Shown piece by piece: positions 49,021-59,115 of a stretch of 64,000 nt of DNA. The notes under the pieces are model-generated. The model was not told where the DNA came from. It did not search any database and was given only the letters and a program-made list of their open reading frames with translations. Both the position numbers and the translations under genes were made by a program. Within the stretch, counting starts at the first letter, position 1; the number at the start of each line of letters is the position of its first letter. The stretch comes from Lycium barbarum (taxonomy: Eukaryota; Streptophyta; Magnoliopsida; Solanales; Solanaceae): the NCBI RefSeq assembly GCF_019175385.1, contig NC_083337.1, forward strand, positions 22,057,885 to 22,121,884, read 5' to 3'.

Positions 49021-49233
49021 TACTTGTAATCGCATTGTAATTTCCTTGTAATCGTACCATTTTCTTGAATAGGAGAAAAACAAATCATCTATGTAATGAA
49101 CTACGCAATGCCTTGAATTCCCCACTTTGGGATACGTAGGTAGTCCATACTGGACCCAGTCTCGTTATTAGTAAAACTAAAACTCAATTACTTTATTTCG
49201 AACTACGTTCGACCTGAATTCCTGCTGCGACAG
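49021..49233 (+). other. Ogre sequence downstream of integrase
   Basis: Non-coding tail with gggatacgtaggtagtcc near 49130, a motif also seen near 32560. It ends abruptly at 49233 at the LTR of the next element. The Ogre 3' LTR is not reached. Confidence 0.6.
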
Positions 49234-52013
49234 TGTTACACCCTAGAATATTTCGCGTTACTAAGGCTGCAGACAGCTTAATATGAGCTCAAGGAGGAGC
49301 AAATATTACAAGTATAAAGGATGAAATTCTATTGTATTAGCATGAGGATAGCATGAGTATGATATTTGGAATTCGTACAATATGATTGGAATGATACGTT
49401 GAAAGATATATAGCCCTCGTAACCATAAGCTGAGGTGGGGCCCCCAAGATTGGGTTTTTATAAAGGACAAATGGCAAGTTATATGGATAATGTATGTAAT
49501 GTTAAACACAACTCAAGAAGGACCCTTGAACCAAATCCAAGTGTAAGCCCTCCAAAAAGATGTTTTAAGTTACATTTTCGGGTGATCCGACTTCGGGAGG
49601 CCATAACCCCACCATTTATTGGGGATTTGGGAAAAAACAAAAAAATAAGTTGTAGATAATTGAAATAACTTTCCAACCATAGGTTGTGGGCCTTTATGCG
49701 ATATAGGAATTAAAAGTTATGGACGTCTTAAGGCGGAAAGGTCAAACTGGGCAGTGGGCTCGGTCCAACCCGACTCCAACTCGGGTCAGGCCCACTTCCC
49801 TTGCTATTTAAGGGAGGTTTTAACCCTTATCTTCCTTATTTCGTACCAAAAGGTCTAGAACATGGTAGAGAGAGAGAGTGAGGGGCGTTTAGAGAGATTA
49901 AATGAGGGTTCGATCAAGTTCGAGGCCCCGAATCCCGACGCTCGTGAAGGATAAAGTGTAGTACGAGTTGTCGCCATCGTTTTAAGCTAAAAGTTGAACT
50001 TGGGGGCTGTTGGTTTCGTGGCGGCTGCTCATATACGGTATGTTTAAGACGTTAATGATATTCTTACCATGATCATTGATAGATTTGACGGGTTAGAATA
50101 GAGAAAATGACGTTGAAAGTTCGGTTATAATTTTTGGATATCAAATGACTTGGGGGATGTTTTGGTATGATTAAAGGATAGAATTAGTTGGATATTAATA
50201 TAAAATTATTGTTGATAATGTTGTTGATAAGTTGTTGTTCTTGAATTTGGGAGAATAAAATGAATTAAGATATCGTATACAAAGCATATATTGGGCTGTT
50301 TTGGTGTATATCTTTGGAAGTTCATGCTTTGAGTTTAAAGAGGCTTACATGAGATGGTTGTTGTTGTTGGTGGTGGTTGCTAATTGTGTTGTTGAATTGA
50401 ATTGGAATTAGAGGGAAGCGAAGATTACAGGGAAAATGCTGCCCGAATTTACGAAAGTTAATTACGAGCTTAGAGAAGTATATGAACCCTTTTCAAGTTT
50501 TCTATGGTTTCCTTTATCTTGATTGTGGATTGGCCAGTGTTTGGAAGCATTAGTTAAGCTAATCACGTAAGCGACAAGGTATGTAAGGCAAACCTTTCTT
50601 CTTTTGGCATGATTCTTATTGTTATTCATTCTATATGTACTCCATATGACTCCATTCTTAGACGAGTAAGGTCTATATTTTCCTCGTGATGGTTTATTGA
50701 TATTGTACTCCTATTCTGTTCTAAAGGGAACACCCATAAGGTGCCAAGTTGAGTTGTGTATATAGTTTTACTAATGATTTTGAGGAAATGAGTTTTATAC
50801 TAAAGGAAACATAAAGTTTGATTTTCAAAACCACTTCGAAGGGACTGCGAGATTTTACTACTTCATTTCATTTATGATTTATGTCTATGTTCCATGGTAT
50901 CATCCTTTTGTACCGATATGATCACTTATTCTTTGGGTACGGCAATAAGATGCAATTGACTAGAATATAAGTAGTAAGAATTTTATAACAATTCTACCCT
51001 CAAACCTGGAAGTATGTCCTCCTAAGTCTAGTGAGATATAAATTTGATAACTTCTTATGAAAAACAAAGGCTAATAACTGGATTGTGATGAATTGATTAC
51101 TGACTCATGCTTTGAATTGAAATTGATATTTGTGGATTGGGTTTGTGTTGATATGATGGTGATATTAAGCCCGAAGAGGCTGCCCGAATGGGCCACCCTA
51201 GCTAAGCCGGAAGCGGTTGCCCAAAGGGGCCATAATTATTATGCCGGAAGCGGCCGTCCGAAGGTACTATTGTGATGCTATCCGGAAGCAGTTGTCCGGA
51301 GGGACCATTATGTTACCATGTTGGAAGCGGCATGTGTGTTGGATTGCATTATTTATTTAAAGATTGTTTTGAGACTTCGTGTGCACATTTATGTTTCTTC
51401 CAGCGAAGGCTGCAAGTATTGAGTTAGATTATGATTTCTTCTCTCCTGAGTCGAATTATGATTATGATTTGTTACCACCTTACATACTCAGTACATTGTC
51501 CGTACTGACGTTCTTTTGCCTGGGGACGCTGCGTTCATGCCCGCAGCCCCATATTGTTTGACAGGTTAAGTGTATAGCTAGAATGCTTGGACGTCAACAG
51601 GGATTGGAAAGTTCCACCTCATTTTGGAGCTGTACTGAGTCATGCATAGATATTTATGATTACAGGTATGTCAGGGCCCTGTCCCGACTCATAATATTCA
51701 GTTTACTTCTTAGAGACTTTTGCAGATAGTGTCCTATGGTATGCTTATCGAAATGTTGACAAAGTGATGTCAGTTGAGTCACTTGTGGATTTTAAAAGAG
51801 TATGAATTTTAGATGATTTCAATTGTTTTAACGTACTTAGTTGATTGAAAGTTTTCATAATCGTTATTAAGATAATGATTTCTCTTGGGAAAAGTTTTAT
51901 ATTCTTAAAAGTTTTTGAAATGACAGGTTCTGGTAGAGTGTATGTCTGAGGTTTCGCTCGACTCTGATGAGAGTAGGGTGCCCGTCATACCCTACCATTG
52001 TTAGGGTGTGACA
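49234..52013 (+). repeat. First LTR of the non-coding element
   Basis: TGTTACACCCTAG...GGGTGTGACA, 2780 bp. CTATTTAAGGG near 49803 is the likely TATA box. Donor-like CAAG|GTATGTAAGGC at 50579 and acceptor-like GCCCGCAG ending at 51546. A GCCGGAAGCGGC minisatellite lies at about 51170-51330. Confidence 0.92.
51170..51330. repeat. GCCGGAAGCGGC minisatellite
   Basis: Four to five units of about 35 to 43 bases, each with a small hairpin GCCG-GAAG-CGGC followed by a ccgaag-gg-ccat block. A matching array lies at about 58050-58180 in the second LTR, with different unit changes. Confidence 0.85.
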
Positions 52014-52016
52014 AAG

Positions 52017-52433
52017 TGGTATCGGAGCAGTTCGTTCTAGAAGTTGTCTGCAAAGTCGTGTCAGGTAAAGTCTTTTTCATGGATGTGTTGTCGACCACAC
52101 TTATGAACAGGAGGCTACAGGGCATCTAGGATGGGTTCCCTTCATTCAGATCATAAATAGTGCTAAAGTGCAGCTATGATTGCGAAACTGGAATTGCTCG
52201 TAAGAACGGAAAGTCTCTGATGATTAATGATTGCCATTTAAGGTAATTGTTGCAGGTTAAGGATTGCACTAAGAAGGGTATGCTTCTTATCAAATTGAGA
52301 GTGCCATTGTGAAGAGCATTTGTACAGGTATGTATAGGGTGTTGTAATATGATTGTGGCCCTGTGAGGCATGTTGATATATTTTGATTGTTGCCCTGTGA
52401 GGCTTGTTGGTTAGCTGTGTACAGGTGGGTAGT
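52017..52433 (+). other. Primer site and internal start of the non-coding element
   Basis: TGGTATCGGAGCA at 52017, then about 400 bases homologous at the beginning to 40966 onwards. No ORF. It ends with the target duplication gtagt (52429-52433). Confidence 0.75.
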
Positions 52434-55400
52434 TGACACACCCCGACTTTACTAGGGTGTGATGGGCACCCGACCCCATATTCGGAGCCGAGCGAACCCG
52501 CTGACTCTTATTACGTACTTAATCTCTCTAGACTCTAAACCAAATAATCATGAAATACATAATGAAACTTTCAAAAACTTTCTTTCTGTTAATCTCAATA
52601 TCTGTAATAATAGGAAACTTATATTATAACACGAATGACACATCGGCTGAAATGACAACCAAGAACTACAACTCTGTCTGCAAAGTCTCTAACTTCTAAC
52701 AAGACACCATAGCATAGTACACTGACTCGGCTACACTCCAGGGCCAAATGGAGCTCGCCAACTTCGCTGGAACATCTTCTATAATAGCTGTTGCTCATCT
52801 GGGTGTACCTGCGCGGCATGAAACGCAACCCCCGAAAAGAGGGGTCAGTACGAGCAATGTACTGAGTATGTAAGGCATGATTAGTAACACAGTAAGGAAT
52901 ATGAACATGAATAATAACAGGATGGAAATATAGAACATGACATGAGGTAAAAGAGTAACCTGTACATGTGAGTGCCGCTTAGGCGGGTACCCTGCATGCT
53001 TAGCTTTCTTTTAAAAAAAAACATTTCTTATTCATATATATAGAAAATAGAACATGTTATATTGCCGAGGTGTCGGCTCCGATCCATTTAACCCCATATA
53101 TACATATCATACTTTACTTGCTTTGAAAACATTTCTTTTTCATATATATAGAAAAATAGAATATATCATATTGCCGAGGTGTCGGTAGCCGATCCATTTA
53201 ACCACATATCCCGCGACCGGGCATCCCGCGTCCGGGACGATATCATATCATACCAACTGATCAGGTGGCTACGCGTATATAACGCTCTGCCCTTTTTCCC
53301 ATCTTCCCCATATTCATATACATGTACATATATCAGCGTCTATAGCGCTCTGGCCCTTTTTCCCATCCTCCCCATATACATATACATATACATGTATCAT
53401 ATAGCAGCACGTAGGACAACCCAAAGAAAGTCATGTAACTATCGGAGTGACGTAAGGTCGGTAACCTCCGATTACATTATGGAATAATCAGGACCATCAT
53501 GTCTCGCCTTGAAGGAACTAGTATTATAAGGCGAGACTATCCATGAGAAATAGCGTTAAGAGAACACATAGAGTAAGATCATAAGCCTCATAAAACATCA
53601 ATTTATACACTTTGGAGTCTTTAGAAAATAGAGTCATAATAAGGAATAGAATTAAAATCAAGACTAGCTCTTTGTTCTTATATTCATATTGGCTCCTTAA
53701 CTTAAGACTTTTAGACATGAAACCATTATTGTCATAACCATCCTAGACATATTCTCTTTTTGACATCATCGTTGTCATTACAAAAGCATATTCATCGTTG
53801 TAACCATAAAAGTTTAAAAAATCATTAGCCTTTGTTTTAGGAAAGTATAGACATTTTGGAAAACGCTTACGGGTTATTAGGAAGGAAATCATGCCATAGA
53901 ATCACAAACTTCTAACTTTTGAAAACAGGGAAAACATGGAAATACTTATGAAATTACAACCTAAGGATCATGCCTTCGAAAGAAAAGGGAGGAGCCTTAA
54001 CATACCTGTGCCGCGCCTTACTAGCTATGCTTATTTGTCCAACTTGTTAGTCTACATTCAAGAAGATTGACACTATCATTAGATTCATCGACATACACTT
54101 GTCTTAACCTTTCAAGTACATTCACCTATGGTCTGCCGAAATTTCGGCATCATCTCTCCTATAAATACACCATCCTCGAGAATCTAACTCGGCCAATTCA
54201 ACAACAAACCCGAGAATGGGACTCGACCACATTATCAACAATAAGAATACCAACAATCGTGCCAACAACACCAACAATCAATTCAAGAATATTACAAACA
54301 ATTCACATAATATTCCAAATGACCCCAAACGACCTACTACTTTATCCAAGACTTTCCAAATTCCACAAGAACATTTATAATCTATACTTCAACAATATCC
54401 TTCATTCTTATAATCATAAGAAACCATATTAATGTCATATTAACTTCTTCCATAACCCACAAACGATTTCAGTTTCACTTCAAATCATTAAATCTTCATT
54501 CAACATCATAGAATTCACTACAACAACAACTAAAATATCAAATAGAATCAATTCACCATAACTTGCCAAACCACCTTCACATTCGGCCACCACAACTACA
54601 AACATATTTTTATGAATTTTCATCCATTCCCATACATTACAACAACAACCACGATACTAAATAAAATTTGTTCATCATCCTTACATACATCAACACATAC
54701 ACCATGCACACGGCCACTATACATCATCTATATTTCCATGATTCCTACCCATTTCCACATACTACAACATATACAATCATCCACAACACATGAAAGAAGA
54801 TTGAATGCATACCTTTCTTCACACATCTCTTCACTTGACTAGGAGTGTATGTTTGCTCAAATAAATGGTTTGCTTGCTCCAACAACCACTCCATGTTGTT
54901 AAGGATGTTCCAATTGGTGGGAACGCTAGAAGAGAACAATTTTCCTTGGCCAATTTTTCCATGGACTTGTTCGGTCAACACCATGGCCGAATAGTCTCCT
55001 TTGTTTCTTGCTTTTCTTTAAGCTTTCTTGAACTTTCTAAATGTGAAAACGATGAACATGTCTTCTTATTATATATTCTTTCCACCACTTTCTATATTTA
55101 TATTTAAGTCCCTCAATAAAAAAATATGGATACATGGCCCTTCTTTCTTTCTCTAGAAATTTCTTCTTTTTTTTTTTGATTTTTTCTTAAAACAAAAGAT
55201 GACCTAATATCTTACCATGTACACTTTGGTCCTTCAAGAAATTTCTTGATCACCTTGTGAAATTTCCATTTTTCCCCTAGCCTTTCTACAATATTACCAT
55301 GAACCATTTTTGCAAATTTCCCTTTTTACCCTTAACCTTTCTCAATATTTCCATACAATAATATTCATAAATAATATTCATAACCAACTTGTACATTAGA

Positions 55401-55482
55401 ATAATTTTGGAAGATGGCCATTCCCTTAGCTTCGCCACGACTACCTTGAAATATCCGAACGTATAAAATACGGGATATAACA
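52434..55482 (-). mobile_element. Reverse solo LTR inside the non-coding element
   Basis: TGACACACCCCG...GATATAACA with a perfect duplication gtagt (52429-52433, 55483-55487); 3049 bp. On the minus strand: TATA-like AAATATAAATA near 55100, donor-like CAG|GTATGTTAAGGC at 54005, and acceptor-like GCGCAG ending at 52809. It lacks the TACGG palindrome cluster of the other LTRs. Two tandem duplications lie at about 53030-53210 (gccgaggtgtcgg units, about 120-base period) and 53285-53400 (ccctttttcccatc units). Confidence 0.92.
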
Positions 55483-55487
55483 GTAGT

Positions 55488-56116
55488 ACAAATTATAGAG
55501 GAGGTTCTGCCAAAATTTTGTTACAATTGATTGTGATCAGTATATATATTTGTGATATGTACAAGTGTAAACTGAAGAATGAAAGGTTAATAATAGTTGT
55601 AAATCAGCTGAAAGGACGGTTATGAGATGGGTTCAGAATGAGTTTGAGAGTTAGGTTGAAATTACTCGAGGATATAGAAGTGAGTCGATGGTTAAGATAA
55701 GTTCTCTCGGGGATTAGAAGTAAGGTTAATGAACTAAGATTAATGTGATTCGAATAATGTGATAAGATTATGAGAAGAGACTTAAGAGGGGAAGCAATAA
55801 TAAGCAAGGTGTCATTTGAGAGGTGAGTTAGTATAAAAAAGAAGTAAGCTTAAATAAGTAAAGAATGAAACAAGGAAGAGACAGAAGCATGATTATATGT
55901 GTTTGAGGAAAGGGAGGAATGTGTCCATCATAGAAAGAAATATAACTGAAAGCATCAATGAGGCTAAGGGGAGTTGAAACTTATAGAGAAAGATAAGTGA
56001 CGAAAGGGACCTTAGGAATTGAGAAGGGTTGAATGATATTAGTAAGTTTTGGAATTAGATACAAGTATTAGTCTTCATTTAACATTCGAGGATGAATGTT
56101 TCTAAGAGGGGAGGGA
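55488..56116 (+). other. Internal 3' part of the non-coding element, with purine tract
   Basis: Purine-rich sequence without ORF on +. It ends with the hairpin ACATTCG-AGGA-TGAATGT (56082-56099) and the purine tract AAGAGGGGAGGGA (56104-56116). Confidence 0.7.
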
Positions 56117-58855
56117 TGTTACACTCCAGAAAATTTCGCGTTACTAAGGCTGCAGACGACTTAATGTGAGCTCAAGGAGGAGCAAATATTACAAGTATAA
56201 AATATGAAATTCTACTGTATTAGCATAAGGATAGCATGAGTATGATATTTGGAATTCGTACAATATGATTGGAATGATAAGTTAAAAGATATATAGCCCT
56301 CGTAACCGTAAGCTGAGGTGGGGCCCCCATGATGGGGTTTTTATAAAGGACATATGACAGGTTATATACACAATATATGTGAAGTTAAGCACAACTCAAG
56401 AAGGACCCTTGAGCCAAATCCAAGTGTAAGCCCTCCAAAAAGATGTTTTTAAGTTACGTTGTCGGGTAATCCGACTTCGGGAGGCCATAACCCCAGCATT
56501 TATTGGGGATTTGGGAAAGCACAAAAAAATAAAATTGTAGATAATTGAAATAACTTTCCAACCATAGGTTGTGGGCCTTCATGCGATATAGGAATTAAAA
56601 GTTATGGATGTTTTAAGACGGAAAGGTCAAACTGGGATGTGGGCTCGGTCAAACCCGACTCCAACTCAGGTCAGGCCCACTTCCCTTGCTATTTAACGGA
56701 GGTTTTAACCGTTATCATCCTCATTTCATACCAAAAGGTCCAGAACATGGTAGAAAGAGAGTGAGGGGAGTTTAGAGAGACAAAGCAAGGGTTCGATCAA
56801 GTTCGAGGTCCCGAATCCCGAGGTTCGTGAAGGATAAAGTGTAGTACGAGTTGTCGTTGTTTTAAGCTAAAAGTTGAACTTGGGGGATGTTGGTTCCGTG
56901 GTGGCTGCTCATATAAGGTATGTTTAAGATGTTAATGATGTTCTTACCATGATCATTGATAGATTTGACGGTTAGAATAGAGAAAATGACGTTGAAAGTT
57001 CGGTTATAATTTTTGGATATCAAATGAATTGGGGGATGTTTTGGTATGATTAAAGGATAGAATTAGTTTCATATTGATAAAAATGATTGTTGATATTGTT
57101 GTTGATGTTGTTGATAAGTTGTTGTTCTTGAATTTTGGAGAATAAAGTGTATGAATAAATCGTACAAAGCGTATACTGGGTTGTTTTGGTGTATATCTTT
57201 GGGAGTTGAAGCTTTGAGTTTAAAGAGGCTTATATGAGATGGTTGTTGTTGATGTTTGTTGCTAATTGTGTTGTTAAATTGAATTGGAATTAGAGGGAAG
57301 CGAAGATTACAGGGAAAATGCTGCCCGAATTTACGGAAGTTAATTATTAGCTTAGTGAAGTATATGAACCTTTTTCAAGTTTTCTATGATTTCCTTTACC
57401 TTGATTGTGGATTGGCCAGTGTTTGGAAGCACAAGTTAAGCTAATCACGTCAGCGACAAGGTATGTTAGGCAAACCTTTCTTCTTTCGGCATGATTCTTC
57501 TTGTTATTCATTCTATATGTACTCCGTATGACTCCATTCTTAGATGAGTAAGGTTTATATGTTCCTCATGATGGTTTATTTATATTGTACTCCTATTCTG
57601 TTCTGAAGGGAACACCCATAAGGTGCCAAGTTAAGTTTTGTATATGGTTTTACTAATGATTTTCAGGAAATGAGTTTTATACTAAAGGAAACATAAAGTT
57701 TGATTTTCAAAACCACTTCGAAGGGGGTGCAAGATTTTACTACTTCATTCCATTTACGATTTATGTCTACTTTCCATGGTATCATCCCTTTGTACTGATA
57801 TGATCACTTATTATTTGGGTAGGGCAATAAGATGAAATTGAGTAGAATATAAGTAGTAAGAATTTCCTAACAATTCTACCCTCAAACCTGGAAGTATATC
57901 CACCTAAGTCTAGTGAGATACAAATTTTATAACTTCTTATGGAAGACTAAGGCTAATAATTGGATTGTGATGAATTGATTAGTGACTTATGCTTTGAATT
58001 GAAATTGATATTTGTGGATTGGGTTTGTGTTTATATGATGGTGACATTAAGCCGGAAGCGGCTGGCCGACGGGGCCATCATTATTATGCCGGAAGCGGCC
58101 TTCCAAAGGAACTGTTGTGGTACAAGCCGGAAGCGGCTGTCCGAAGGGACCATTCTGTTAACATGTCGGAAGCGGCATGTGTGTTGGATTACATTATTTA
58201 CTTAAAATTGTTTTGAGACTTCGTGTGCACATTTATGTTTCTTCCAGCGAAGGCTGCAGGTATTGAGTTAGATTGTGATTTCTTCTCTACTGAGTTAAAT
58301 TATGATTATGATTTGTTACCACCTTACATACTCTGTACATTGTCCGTACTGATGTCCTTTGGTCTGGGGATGCTACGTTCATGCCCGCAGCCCCAGATTG
58401 TTTGACAAGTTAAGTGTACAGCTAGAATGCTTGGACGTCAGCTGGGATTGGCAAGTTTAACCTCATTTTGGAGCTTTGCTGAATCATGTATAGATATGTA
58501 CGTTTACGGGTATGTCAGGGCCCTGTCCTGACTCATAATGTTCAGTTTACTTCTTAGAGACTTCTGCAGACTGTCCTGTGGTTTGTTTGTTGAGATATTA
58601 ACAAAGTGATGTCAGTTGAGTCACTTGTGGATTTTAAAAGTGTGTGTATTTTAGATTATTTCAATTGGTTTAACGTGCATAGTTGATTGAAAGTTTTCAT
58701 AATCGTTATAAAGATAATGATTTCTATGGGGAAAAGTTTTATATTCTTAAAAGATTTTGAAATGACAGGTTCTGGTAGAGTGTATGTCTTAGGGTTCGCT
58801 CGACTCTGATGAGAGTAGGGTGCCCGTCATGCCCTACCATTGTTAGAGTGTGACA
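56117..58855 (+). repeat. Second LTR of the non-coding element
   Basis: TGTTACACTCCAG...AGAGTGTGACA, 2739 bp, homologous throughout to 49234-52013 with frequent substitutions (roughly nine in ten positions agree where I compared them). Donor-like site at 57461, acceptor-like GCCCGCAG ending at 58390, GCCGGAAGCGGC array at about 58050-58180. Confidence 0.92.
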
Positions 58856-58909
58856 AAGTGGTATCGGAGCAGTTCATTCTAGGAGTTGTCTGCAAAGTTG
58901 TGTCAGGTA
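58856..58909 (+). other. Primer site and 50-base internal fragment, then breakpoint
   Basis: Matches 52014-52067 with four substitutions through GTCAGGTA, then stops matching. From 58910 the sequence matches 26998 onwards. Confidence 0.88.
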
Positions 58910-59115
58910 GATGTCTGTCAGGTGTTGATTACTAAGATGGTCCCGTCGAGCTGATCGACGGTCAGTCGACAGGTTCGATGGTCCGACAAAGTGCATCGAC
59001 GGTCTGCAGACAGAGCATATCAAGGAACTAAAGCTGAACAATTTTTTTTTAAACTGACTGTGTTTGACTTCACCTGTACGGATTGACAAGATTGTGGTTT
59101 TTGATGATTATAGGT

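Larger units (their letters stand above)
41..49233 (+). mobile_element. Ogre/Tat-type giant Ty3/gypsy element, interrupted
   Basis: The outermost element of the window. Its own parts, once insertions are removed, are 41-4716, 9847-16341, 32345-38579 and 47617-49233. Order seen: long LTR, tRNA-Arg-type primer site, an extra ORF before gag, gag, aspartic protease, RT, RNase H, a second RNase H with the FFDG and NNxxEY pattern, then integrase. An extra 5' ORF plus dual RNase H is the known hallmark of the Tat/Ogre lineage. Three insertions with recognisable duplicated target sites interrupt it. A fourth sequence truncates it at 49234, so no 3' LTR of this element is in the window. All coding parts carry stops and frameshifts. 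It can only be a fossil or a source of RNA. Confidence 0.8.
49234..58909 (+). mobile_element. Non-coding (LARD-like) Del/Tekay relative, LTR-internal-LTR-internal fragment
   Basis: LTRs 49234-52013 and 56117-58855, with an iMet-type primer site after each (52017 and 58859). The internal region, without the nested solo LTR, is only about 1 kb and has no domain that I can recognise. Its first 100 bases and its 3' hairpin and purine tract are homologous to the element at 38580-47611, so it is probably a non-autonomous partner. No target duplication is found: gacag precedes 49234, while 58856 onwards is internal sequence again. The structure is therefore LTR-internal-LTR-internal, broken off at 58909. 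Confidence 0.8.

Noticed and set aside
54067..54842. Open frames on + at 54067-54432 and 54612-54842
   Set aside because: They lie within the reverse solo LTR, in CA/AT-rich low-complexity sequence with no domain.
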